NCBI GenBank assembly: GCA_022457155.1
Contig: JAJGOT010000123.1
Coordinates: 1,196,501-1,260,500 of the forward strand
Direction of reading: 5' to 3'
Source: Cladopsammia gracilis
Lineage: Eukaryota > Cnidaria > Anthozoa > Scleractinia > Dendrophylliidae
Length of the DNA: 64,000 nucleotides
The notes under the pieces were generated by a model. That model saw only the letters and a program-made list of their open reading frames with translations, was not told where the DNA came from and searched no databases. Position numbers and translations under genes: made by a program. Each line of letters starts with the position of its first letter. Within the stretch, counting starts at the first letter, position 1. This document shows positions 54,217-64,000 of this stretch, piece after piece.

Positions 54217-54776
54217 GAAGCGATATGTTTTTTTTAAGCGCTGTTTTCTCAAAGTTAATTTTTCGCTTGTTGGGGACACTTTAAAGAGCTACAACTCAAA
54301 GGGAATTTGTTCGATTTTCCCCAAATTTGGACATAAGCTAGGCTAACATATAATCAACAAAAATGTATCGGCGAATTTCTTATTTCCTAAAACTTTTTCG
54401 TCAAGAGCCATTTCCGTGCGATCATTCCAATTTTTTTTCTCCCCTTTTCGAAAATATTCTGTAACTTTTCACTGCAATTGAATATGGGAAATCGCCGACA
54501 CGTTTTTTTAGCGCTTCGTATTCGGAAACCCGAGAACAAATCAAATTAGCAAAATACAATAATCGCTTTGAGTTATAGCGTTTTAAAGCTGATTTGGACG
54601 TTCGAATTTAGACGTCGTAAAAAATTCGACAATTCATTTTATTACCAAATGGTTTCCATATTTAGATAGCCAGCTCTATAAGCTTTAATTTGATATCTGG
54701 GTTTAGGTATATTAAGTGTAATCTTAAGACGCTAGAGCTGTTATACTGGAAACACCCCCGAAGGTACACTGTAACC
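54217..54776. mobile_element. Left-truncated copy of the 12.9-13.6 kb TTAA element
   Basis: From AAGCGATATG onward it matches 13055-13612 with a few per cent divergence and ends CCGAAGGTACACTGTAACC followed by TTAA (54777-54780). The left end of the full-length copy (12895-13050) is missing. Confidence 0.85.
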
Positions 54777-55079
54777 TTAAAGTTATAGCCAATCGCAGCC
54801 TCAACACTCTTATACTGATAAAAAAGGTCAGTTCTTATATAAAAAATGTGTCACGAGAATTCTTGTATTGGACACTATCCTAATGCACTTCGCGGGGTTA
54901 ATAATTCGCGAGATTATATATATATATATTTTAGGCTCCTTTCCTTTCTGTGGGTTAATTTTCCCGGGTTTAATTTACGCGAACCTTTGAAGATGCGCGA
55001 AAATATAGAAATTAAAACTCGCTGGAAACTGACTTAACCCTTTCACTCTCAGAGTCAGTTATGGAGACATGTAGTGTAG

Positions 55080-55733
55080 TTCTAACTTTTGAGTCTGTTG
55101 ATGAAATCCTATGGTGTGACCATTCAAATGAAACCTCTTCGGCGGTACTTTTGCACGGTACCATTTGTTCTAACTTTTGAGTCTGTCAATGAAATCCTAT
55201 GGTGTAACCATTCAAATGAAACCTCTTCAGCAGTACTTTTGCATGGCACCATTTGTTCTAAGGCCCGGTTCAAACGTCGAACTTCACATGTGCCGAATCT
55301 AATGCAAATGAGCAAGAACAATAGATTTTTCTCATTTGCATTAGGTTCGGCACATGTGAAGTTCGACGTTTGAACCGGGCCTAACTTTTGAGTCTGTGGA
55401 CGAAACCCTTTGGTGTGACCATTCAAATGAAACCTCTTCGGCAGTACTTTTGCATGGTACCATTTGTTCTAACTTTTGAGTCTGTTGATGAAATCCTATG
55501 GTGTGACCATTCAATGAAACCTCTTCAGCAGTACTTTTGCATGGCACCATTTGTTCTAACTTTTGAGTCTGTGGACGAAAAACCCTATGGTGTGACCATT
55601 CAAATGAAACCTCTTCGGCAGTACTTTTGCATGGTACCATTTGTTCTAACTTTTGAGTCTGTGGACGAAATCCTATGGTGTGACCATTCAAATGAAACCT
55701 CTTCGGCAGTACTTTTGCATGGTACCATTTGTT
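55080..55733. repeat. 88-bp tandem array, six units, interrupted by a MITE
   Basis: Units start TTCTAACTTTTGAGTCTGT at 55080, 55168, 55256 (split), 55467, 55554 and 55644; each contains CCATTCAAATGAAACCTCTT and GTACTTTTGCA.GG.ACCATT. The third unit is split by the element at 55262-55381. ORFs over it repeat the same peptides on both strands and are not genes. A single diverged unit start occurs at about 52525. Confidence 0.93.
55262..55381. mobile_element. 120-bp Harbinger-like MITE in the tandem array
   Basis: GGCCCGGTTCAAACGTCGAA and TTCGACGTTTGAACCGGGCC are perfect inverted ends, and the stem continues (CTTCACATGTGCCGAA, CTAATGCAAATGAG). TAA flanks both (55259-55261, 55382-55384). Neighbouring array units give the empty site TTGTTCTAACTTTTGAG with one TAA, so the 3-bp duplication is certain. 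Confidence 0.93.
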
Positions 55734-56221
55734 TTTTTAATATTGAAAAAAAAACCCATAAAATTTGGAATTTTTCTTGAATTTTAATATTTGTCACTTC
55801 TGGGAGTTAAAGGGTTTAGGCACCAGAGTATATCCGTGAAAATTCTCTTTAAAAATATCACCATACATAAACGTCTTTGAATTATGACACAAATAGCAGT
55901 TGGCATAGGATCTCAATGCATGAGTATATATACAGTTATGATGGTTGACGGTGCAATGTTGACAATTATTGCAATTAGTGACGGCAAGTTTTCCGTTCAT
56001 TCATCGCGGGTCAACGGTAAATTCACCCATTTGACGTTTTCAAAATGTTTCACCCTCCGTTCACTCTTATTTGTCATTAAACGGTCAATGTTTGATATCA
56101 GAACTTTGGCCTTTAAAATCGATTATAATCGCTATGTTTATTAAAATCAAGAGACAACAAGTCAATACAATTTTCGTTTATTGAACACAACAAACGTTTA
56201 CTGCCCAGGTTCACTTTAAAA

Positions 56222-56522
56222 GTAAAGTAAAGTCGCGCACCCGAGCCAGAAGGCTCATAACGGCCGGAGCTTAAACCCGGTTTCTATATCATGAAGCGAC
56301 TAGGAATATTGCTACTTCCCCCTGGATGGGATGCTAGTCCATCGCAGGGTTACCCCCAGCATTTTGTCGCCGGTACCCATTTATACACCTGGGTGGAGAG
56401 AGACAGTGTGGAGTAAAGTTTCTTGTCTAAGGAAACAACACGACGGCAGAGACCAGGCTTCGAACCACCGACCTTCAGGTTGAAAGTCCGACGCGCTAAC
56501 CACTACACCACTGTGCCGCCCA
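56222..56522 (-). mobile_element. tRNA-derived SINE, reverse orientation
   Basis: On the minus strand the element begins GGCGGCACAGTGGTGTAGTG; its A box TAGTGGTTAGCGC is the complement of 56493-56505 and its B box GGTTCGAAGC is the complement of 56457-56466. A non-tRNA body follows, including GGGTAACCCTGCGATGGACT (complement), and the 3' tail is a TTTACT-type repeat near 56222. The tRNA-like head and tail microsatellite identify a SINE and not a tRNA gene. Confidence 0.85.
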
Positions 56523-56883
56523 AGGTTCACTTTGACTGGCTTTAATTTCTCTACGCCGGTTGACTGCGACGTCGATGTCCCGTCACTTCCTGAACTTCTC
56601 ATGGTTGCTTTTCTGTTGATTTACCGCGGAGCACTACCAGAACTGTTTTCAGCTATTTGTTTCCAACTTGCCTGTGTTCGTCTTGAACATACAACGCAAT
56701 TCGCTACGGCTGAGCACATATCCATCTAAAGCTAATCTAAGCAGTGAATTGTTAGTTTTCTTGTTGTTATATTATAGTTATTGTTCTTGTTAATTTATTC
56801 GATGCCAAATTGTAGCCATCATGGTGGTACATCTATGTTACCAAGGCCAAGGAAAATAAAATGAGCTGACCGAATCTTACCAC

Positions 56884-57037
56884 AATAGGCCATTTGCACG
56901 ATGACGTCATATGACTACAACTACCAGAATCCTTCATTTTTTGTTTTGTAGTGCAAATTAGGGCTATTTTAGAAAGGAAAAGCGAAATGAATTCTGGTAG
57001 TTGTAGTCAAATGACGCCATCGTGCAAATGGCCTATT
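56884..57037. mobile_element. Palindromic MITE (AATAGGCCATTTGCACGATG)
   Basis: AATAGGCCATTTGCACGATG then ACGTCAT at the left is inverted at the right (ATGACGCCATCGTGCAAATG then GCCTATT). Inner arms GACTACAACTACCAGAATCC / GAATTCTGGTAGTTGTAGTC pair. There is no coding capacity. Confidence 0.85.
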
Positions 57038-57650
57038 TCACTAAGTACACTTTATTTTTATATTCATATATTCATATTATACCTTTAATTAGACCAAGAA
57101 AAATATTTCCCATCATATTTACTTGTGAATAATAGTAGTTGTTACGTAGTTGCTGTTTTGTTATTTCTATTCTCTCCTTGCTCCGAGAGGTTTTTCTCGG
57201 GGTACTCCGGTTTTCCCCTCTCCTTAAAAACCAACACTTCCAAATTCCAATTAGATCTGGAAAGTGTCCACAATTAGCACTCGCGTGCTAGAACTCCGAC
57301 ACTTAAAGATGAATTACAGTCCGTACTGCGCAATCTCGGCTCGGCAATGTTTGTGAGACTCACAAACAAAGAACGTTTACTAGCGAAAATCAAAATTACG
57401 GAACAAACTTACCTTTTCCTTCATTATTAACGACAGATGTCCTTGCCAAACCATAATAACAAGTAAAAGAACCTCAAAGTAATCGGAAATTATGGAGACG
57501 CATTCGAAGGAATTTTGGCTGAAATGAGTCCCTGAAAAAAGAAATAGGGGCGGCCGTTTGGAATACCGGACACCAAGAAATCTCAAATTTTACTGCATGC
57601 AAGGCACAGGGAAACCAACACGAAATTGGAATTGCGTTCTTCGAACGCGA
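57038..57650. other. No gene seen
   Basis: AT-rich with a CTCCGAGAGGTTTTTCTCGGGG hairpin near 57181-57202. Minus-strand frames at 57380-57728 have no recognisable protein character. Confidence 0.45.
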
Positions 57651-57654
57651 TAAG

Positions 57655-58390
57655 CAACGGCTCTCACGAGCCGGCAAAAAAAAGCCACATTTATTCTTTC
57701 GAAAAAGACTAAAGGAAGACACGGACAAACAGGTTAATTGTTTTGTCTTTTATTACATAATATATTAGAAGTATTTAATAGCTATAAAGCGCTCGGGTTC
57801 ACCAACATTTCTATTTCGTGTCACTCTTTCGCGTCACTTTCAAAGAAGATGTCGGATGTTGGAAATGTTTGTCCTTCTACAGTCAGTTTGATTCACTGGA
57901 TTGACCGTGGATTGCATTTTTATTACGCATGCGTAATAGAATATGATCCCACAGGAATCCCACAATGATTGTGTGTAAGTTTAGGATTGGATAAAACTGG
58001 GGAGCCTAAGCGTTTTATAGCTATAAAAAAGCTAATGTATTTAATTTTTGTAAGGGGATTTTCGCAAGTGTGTCCGGCCCCTTTGTAAAAACAAAAACAA
58101 GACCACATTTATTCCTTCCAAAACGCGTAAAGAAAGAGACGGACGTCGCATATGAAGATTTCGATCGCGTCGCATTTCGCGTCACTCGGAGATGTCGATG
58201 TTGGAAATTTACGTCCTTCTGCATTAAATTTGATTTCGTCCGAAGATGGACACGCGGTAATAATTGCGATCGGGAAAGCGACAACAAAAACATACTCAAC
58301 TGCGTAGTGTTGGTGAGTTGGAGAACGAAGAATGTCGTGTTAGTCCGGCTACACAACGCCGAAGATGGCCGCTTTATCCCCCCACAGGCG
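57655..58390. repeat. Interspersed repeat, partly repeated at 60700-61050
   Basis: GCATGCGTAATAGAATATGA, CCCACAATGATTGTGTGTAA then GTTTAGGAT, and TTTTTGTAAGGGGA.TTTCG occur in the same order in both places. Within this segment, 57655-57880 and 58090-58240 also resemble each other (AAAAAGCCACATTTATTC / AAGACCACATTTATTCC; GAAGATGTCGGATGTTGG / GGAGATGTCGATGTTGG). Confidence 0.6.
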
Positions 58391-58540
58391 GCCCGAGCTC
58401 ACTATAAAATAACCGGGACGTGACCCTTGCTTTATTTTATTTTCCAAATACTTGCTCTTCATCGCGATTAGATGTTTCTTAGCAAGTGGTCAGCGGTCTT
58501 ACTAATAATATTAGGTAACAATAAAATACAAAAAAAAAAA

Positions 58541-59090
58541 TCAGAACATAACTAACTTAGCTCTGAAAGAATTTACAGTTTCAGCCTCAACAACATTCAG
58601 GGGTAGGCTATTCCAGTCCCTGATTGTAATAGGGGAAAAAAAATGATAATTTGTTTCAGACGCTGGGAGTCTGGGACTTTATACAAAAATTTATGCATGT
58701 GCCTGCTAGAGCGACCAGCAGGCTCCAGATACTTCTGTCGGTCTATCTCAACTAGGTTAAGGTGCATTTTATATAGCATCGTTTAATAGCCTTGCTTTCC
58801 TCCCACGCAGTCGATCAAGTTCTTTCAACATTTCTTTGATACTAGCAGATCTTTCATACCGATGTAGTACGTAGCGTGCAGCTCTGCGTTGTACCATTTC
58901 CACTCTATCCCTGTTTTGTTTGGTGTATGGATCCCAAACCGTTGAAGCGTATTCCACAGTGGGCCGGACCAAACTCTTGTAAGCAATAGACTTCAGATCT
59001 GGAGAGTTTATCCTAAGGTTTCTTATCAGAAAACCTAGTGTCTGATTTCCTTTAGTGACGATGTTGGATATATGTGTTGATTCCAACGTA
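58541..59090 (-). pseudogene. CR1-like LINE reverse transcriptase C-terminus
   Basis: On the minus strand the frame reads THISNIVTKGNQTLGFLIRN, LRINSPDLKSIAYKSLVRPT, VEYASTVWDPYTKQNRDRVE and MVQRRAARYVLHRYERSASI. After a frameshift near 58780 it continues HLNLVEIDRQKYLEPAGRSS, then RHMHKFLYKVPDS, and ends AETVNSFRAKLVMF at TGA (58543-58541). This is the thumb and C-terminal segment of CR1/Jockey-type reverse transcriptases, common in cnidarians. The catalytic palm is absent. The 5' break abuts the inverted repeat ending near 59080. Confidence 0.8.
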
Positions 59091-59705
59091 CATCCGATGT
59101 TATAATTCAACACATTGATACACTGCCCAAATATGGTAAAAAAGTTATCGATATGCGTTATGTCTACATGACATATAACCAGCGATGGCGGTAAATTTCG
59201 CATTTTGAAAGAAAGTGAAAATGATTGCTGCCTGCAATTTCGTGTTTTTTGGCGAAAAAGTGCGTGAACTATTAGTTAAAAAAGGGAAAAGAAAGAAAAA
59301 AAGAGAAGAAAAGAAAAGAGAAAAATACTGTTCACATGATTGGACAAAAAAGGCGCGAAATTTTCGCGTTGTCGCGGTCGCAGTGTTGTTTCTTGGCGTA
59401 GCTGAATGAAAACTGGTTCAAAGTTTAACCGCTCGACAATAAGTGAATGAAGGAGCACAATTTTCGTGAAATTCCTTTGGTAATCACCTTTGGAATATGA
59501 TATAGACTTGATGTTTCCTCAGAAAAGTTTCTGATCTAGTCATTACGGCTGTGGGAGCTAAAAAACGAGCATTCCAAGTTTGTAAACAACATTGATCGAC
59601 TCAGCTCGTACTTCGATGTTTGAAAATCTGGTGCTTTATGGAAGGGACTAAAAAACCAAATTAACTACAGGTACGATGTTTTAACCGTTTCTTGTATCCT
59701 TTAGC
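59080..59705. repeat. Interspersed repeat, inverted copy of 44415-44995
   Basis: See 44415-44995. The copy is joined to the CR1-like fragment at about 59085, so one of the two was inserted beside or into the other. Confidence 0.75.
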
Positions 59706-60354
59706 TGTGAATTTTTGTAAGCTTACTGTCCACGCTGCAGTTCTTTCCGACTTTTCGCCGCTATGTTCAGGCATGGATCATAAAACGTTTTATGATCCAT
59801 GGTTCAGGTTCGTAGCCGTGTGTTTGTTCAATTTGTTTTGATAATGAATTGAACTTTTTAAGATACGAAACACTTGTAACTAAGACATTCTATGCCATTT
59901 TACTGTGTTTTAATTCTTGTAGTCACTACTCTGTCCCGTTCTTTGAGTAGACGAAAGCTCTTCGTAGAAACTGTCAACTGATGTCACTGATTGTGTACGC
60001 TAAATTAATTTTAGCTTGGCAAAAGTTTCGGCATTCATTGCTTGTTGTTTAAGAAATGGTGTGAGGTAAAATATTGTAGTTAGCCTTTTTAGTTAATGAA
60101 AGGTTGTATATCTCAATGATTTTTTTCTCGAAACTGTGATTTGTTATCAATGTGTTGAATTATAAAACAGTTTAATATAGTATTCAAGCTTGCACAATAT
60201 TGACAAAGGCGCCACTTTCATTCATGAACTGTGTGATGTTGCAAGTTTCGCGCAGTAAAACATCTGTAAGCTTTTTTTTTAAATAAAAGGCTTGTCGGCG
60301 ATATTTATTTCTTCAAACTGTGCTTTGTTATCAATGTGTTGAATTATAAAACTA
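59706..60354. other. No gene seen
   Basis: AT-rich sequence with a short GGATCATAAAACG / CGTTTTATGATCC hairpin near 59773-59800 and a near-repeat of TTGTTATCAATGTGTTGAAT at 60138 and 60327. Confidence 0.5.
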
Positions 60355-60465
60355 TTATAGCGCTCAAGCTTGCGTGATATCGCCTAATTTTAGCCAACTC
60401 GGCCTACGGCCTCGGCGGCTAAGTATTAGGCGATATCACGCGCGCTTTCGCGCTATAATAGTTAA
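60340..60465. repeat. Hairpin (TATTAGGCGATATCACGC)
   Basis: CTATTATAGCGCTCAAGCTT then GCGTGATATCGCCTAAT pairs with ATTAGGCGATATCACGCGCG then CTTTCGCGCTATAATAG around a GGCCTACGGCCTCGG loop. Confidence 0.8.
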
Positions 60466-61069
60466 TTATTGTTACTCCTAGATACTTTGCAGAGTCGACA
60501 TTGTGACAGCGACATTGTGACAGTGACATTGTGTTCGACAGATTCGATTTATAAAGGTTTTTTTGGGAACGCAACGGTTTTGTTTCCAAACTTTAAAATT
60601 CGAATGTTTTGTGAATATAACTGATTTAACCTGTTCCTGTGTTGTATTCTTTGTTGTTTGCCTGCTCTTCCGGGCAATTTCGGCGATTTATCATCATTTG
60701 GGTGTTCCACTGCTAAGGAAAAGATACGGCAGAACACTGGATGTCGGATGTTGGAAATTGTCATTTAGTCTGAATTGTATTGACATTGCGCATGCGTAAT
60801 AGAATATGATAAGATCCCACAATGATTGTGTGTAAGTTTAGGATAAGACAATGCTGAGGAGCCTCGGTCTTTAATATATATAGATAAGGCTCAGCCTAAC
60901 AGCGAAGCGCTCGGCCCGCGAGAGTTCCGCTATATAAATAAATTTTTGTAAGGGGACTTTCGAAACATCCGGTCCCCTGTAAAAACAAAACGAAACCACT
61001 TTTATTACTTTCAAAACGACAGAAGAAAGACACGGACATTTCGTATGAACTATACAGGTAACGAGTTTC

Positions 61070-61260
61070 TGGAAAATAGCGAGTCTGGAATAGGTCTAGG
61101 ATAGGGTAGGGTTTTTTGGTGTTTAGTCTAGAATAGGGTTACAAAATGCAGCTAAAATGGTCTAGTATAGGTTAAGGGTCTCAGAGTCCCAGCGGCACAC
61201 CCCACCCAAAAATTTGTGGAGTACCCCCCCGGGTCAGAGTCCCAGCGGCACACCCCTACC
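61070..61260. repeat. TAGGGT / GAGTCCCAGCGGCACACCCC repeat
   Basis: CAGAGTCCCAGCGGCACACC occurs twice (about 61181 and 61236) next to TCTAG.ATAGGGT motifs. It is related, inverted, to 26780-27120. Confidence 0.6.
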
Positions 61261-62235
61261 CATAAATATACAAAGTTCCCCTGGGATGCATGGATCCAGG
61301 CTGATGCAAACTGCATTTAGTCTACTCACTGTTACTGCATTGGTGATTCAAACCTGTACAAAATGTTTGGCAATTTTAATCCAATGCAAAGGAAATCTAT
61401 GTTAAAGATCTTTATATTTTAAAGGCAAAGCTGCTATTAAAGAAAAGTCCAACCATTGTCTACACCACCCTCTTACAGTAACAATGCCTTGACATAAATG
61501 CAGCTTGACAGCATGAAGCCATGTGGTGTGATTGTGTGCCCTCTTAAATGTACTTCCTGTCTAGTGCCTCTCACACAGGTCATCGCAATGTTTCAGATAT
61601 AAATGATCCACTAAATGCGGAAATTTAATAACAAAATTCATGGACATGTTATTGAGAATAATAAAAACAAATTATTAGTTTTTATTATTGAATTTAAAAC
61701 AGATTTGTACTTGATCCACAAAATCCTTGATCCTTGTTCGTCTTTTCTTTTCTTGGTTAACTGTGTATAAATTGTTTTTTCTCTACTTTTGCTGTGCAGG
61801 AATTTTTTTTTTTGGTAATTGCCCAACCCCCCTCCCCCCCCCCCCCCCCCCCCCACAAAAAAAGAAAGAAATAGAAATAAAATAGCCCATTCCTTATTAA
61901 ATTCAGACTGTGCTGTACTGTTGAACCTCCCGTAAGCAAGTAACCTTGGCTTTGCATTTTGGGTGAGAGCTAGGTCAGACCATAGAGGGTCTTAACTGTA
62001 GTACCCCATATTGTATCATATTAAATTTGGCTTGACGGTGATGCATAAGAAACAGAAGTTTCATTAAATGAATTGGAATTGTACTGTAATAGAATTCAAT
62101 TTGCGTCTGTACTCAGTGACATCGAATTATGGACAAGTTATTAGTCGCTTAACAGAGGTTAAAAACAATAGAAAAATGCAAATCATGTGTTGAAAGAGAT
62201 TGTTGTTACCAACGAGAGGTTTTGACATAGTGATT
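61261..62235. other. No gene seen
   Basis: AT-rich. A C-rich run lies at about 61828-61854. There are no supported exons. Confidence 0.5.
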
Positions 62236-62241
62236 TGACTG

Positions 62242-62522
<281 letters not shown>

Positions 62523-63087
62523 GATCCTTTATTTAGACACAATCAGTAATTAAAGCAATTAACATGCCTGAGGTATGGTGACATGCTTGAGGCTTGGTAT
62601 TTTGGAAAAATGGTCGCTTAGATGCGGATGATTGGTTTATGAGGGGTGATTGCACATGGAGGTTGCAATAATTATTGGACTGTATTACAAAATTTATTTA
62701 TGACCTGGTGTGCGGTACCAGCTTGGCAAACTCCAAAAAAGGTGGCAACAGCTCACATTTCCACAAAGTCATTACAAATTTCCATTCCAGATACCTCAAA
62801 CTTGTTCTCCAACTAGGACACCAAATGTCATGTTTGGATTCTCTGAAAGTGAAAAACATGTTTTTGACAAAAGTTCACAAAACATATGCGAGCTTTTAAC
62901 TCAGTCAAAAAAGTTGGTGAGAATAGAAACAAGTTCTACACGTTGCTAATAGTTTGCCAACTGTTGATGTCTGCATGTTCACACATGCTAACTATTTTGT
63001 TGTGTGAAGGAAAAGCCAATCCACAACCTAACCCCCAGGGCCTAATCTCCACTTCAATAAATGCTTGCTGTGGCAGGCAGGCATATT
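62523..63087. other. No gene seen
   Basis: Short frames on the plus strand at 62675-63140 lack family resemblance. A possible donor, GTGAGAAT (62916), is unsupported. Confidence 0.4.
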
Positions 63088-63252
63088 ATATGTTGTGGTT
63101 CAAATTTTTCTTTGGTTTGAAAATTTTTAAACCAGTTTGATTTCTGTTTTCCTTTGTCTCAGAATATGATAATGGCTCTGACACAAAGGAAAAATAAAAT
63201 TGAACTGGATTGAAAATTTTCAAACCAAGTAAAAATTTGAACCACAACATAT
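63088..63252. mobile_element. Palindromic MITE (ATATGTTGTGGTTCAAATTT)
   Basis: ATATGTTGTGGTTCAAATTT then TTCTTTGGTTTGAAAATTTT pairs with the right arm AAAATTTTCAAACCAAGTAA then AAATTTGAACCACAACATAT. Inner TTTCCTTTGTCTCAGA / TCTGACACAAAGGAAA pair. TA adjoins both ends. A one-armed copy lies at 39800-39868. Confidence 0.85.
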
Positions 63253-64000
63253 ACATGTATATAGAAACGCATGGACAATTAATTAAGGCTCCCAAAACAC
63301 TCCAAAAATCCTGGCGTATAATTGTCACATAAAACAATATGATAAAATGTCTTGCCCAATTTTTAAATTACCTAATTACAAAACTTAAATGAAATTAGAT
63401 AAATGGGTTTAATTGGAAACTTTTGGAGCATACAGTAACATTTAATGGCTCATGGATGGATTTCTCGCGCATTTGCTTAAGGAAGTGAAAAATCATTTCC
63501 GGTGAATGATGCAGGCATTTCAGCAGCCAATCAGAAAAACCCTGCGAAAATCCACTGAAGCACAGATCTCTGGTCAGACGAATAGCGCATGCGTTGATAA
63601 AATGACTTCCGGTTCAACCTCATTCCCAATACCCTCGTTTCAGATTGCTTCCGGTTTGCAGAAAAATCCTAAATTCTTGGCGGTCTCTAACTTGATTCAT
63701 TATTTTTCAATGTTACATTTATCTAACCTGGATATGGAATATAACTAAGTACGCATCTATTGAAATCATTTTCAATACAATTTTTATGGACAAATCAATA
63801 TTTTTAATCTCTCTAAAAAGTCTATTTTTCAAATTAAAACGAAATCCATACTTACGATGATGGTAAAATGAATAAATACCGTAACACCATTAACGATTTT
63901 CCGATAAAATGCAACTCATAAAAATTTTTAGACTTTTTCATTATTGGTCACGTGATCATGGGCGTGGCTCGATGATGTCATTTTTGGGTTTAGGACTGAG
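63253..64000. other. No gene seen, promoter-like CpG patch
   Basis: AT-rich apart from 63470-63660, where ETS-like ACTTCCGG / TTTCCGG motifs recur (63493-63501, 63603-63612, 63645-63655). A promoter just here is possible but no exon is seen. Confidence 0.3.

Noticed and set aside
55089..55797. ORFs of 94-130 residues on both strands
   Set aside because: Products of the 88-bp tandem array; 88 is not a multiple of three and the peptides shift frame between units.
56455..56522. tRNA gene
   Set aside because: The tRNA-like head is part of a SINE with a non-tRNA body and simple-repeat tail.

Overview
The window looks like nuclear DNA of an anthozoan cnidarian, most likely a reef coral. It is AT-rich and intron-rich, has consensus GT-AG splice sites, carries two caspase genes, and is packed with tRNA-derived SINEs, non-LTR retrotransposon remnants, Penelope-like and Crypton-like fragments, and dozens of small inverted-repeat (MITE/foldback) elements. 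The species call is an inference from family look alone. No tRNA gene, complete rRNA gene, CRISPR array or prokaryotic operon is visible.

Host genes. Two caspase-family genes lie on the plus strand and share exon structure. Gene A has its large-subunit exon at 4379-4974 and its small-subunit exon at 10354-10494, separated by a 5.4 kb intron. Its N-terminal exons are not recognised and may lie left of the window. Gene B appears complete in four phase-compatible exons (20707-21009, 37044-37428, 39912-40513, 48708-48869), predicting 483 residues: about 229 residues of unrecognised N-terminal region, then the p20 and p10 parts. Both keep the catalytic His and Cys and the Arg residues expected to bind the P1 aspartate. 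A weaker third locus is a CpG-rich head-to-head region (50600-51046), with a candidate first exon on plus and a THAP-like Cys motif on minus. A small Cys-rich ORF (51580-51864) has a disrupted copy at 14435-15165.

Layout. 1-4.4 kb: repeats, a 1.28 kb foldback element and a reverse SINE. 4.4-10.5 kb: gene A with a 1.1 kb TTAA-flanked element and others in its intron. 10.5-20.5 kb: an 86-bp tandem array, a TTAA-flanked element, the partial duplication, a 101/109-bp minisatellite and a Penelope-like fragment followed by a hammerhead-like motif. 20.6-49 kb: gene B, whose introns hold a 9.3 kb nested palindrome (25.6-35.0 kb), a truncated LINE with precise target-site duplications, a transposon-protein fragment, a Crypton pseudogene and many MITEs. 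49-64 kb: a GATCGC-rich palindrome, the head-to-head locus, nested palindromes, an 88-bp tandem array interrupted by a MITE, a second reverse SINE, a CR1-like LINE end and a long trinucleotide run.

How it works together. The only coherent functional theme is apoptosis/cell-death proteases: two diverged caspase paralogues in the same orientation. Everything else is mobile-element turnover, and nested insertions inside inverted repeats give unusually clear empty-site evidence for insertion order.
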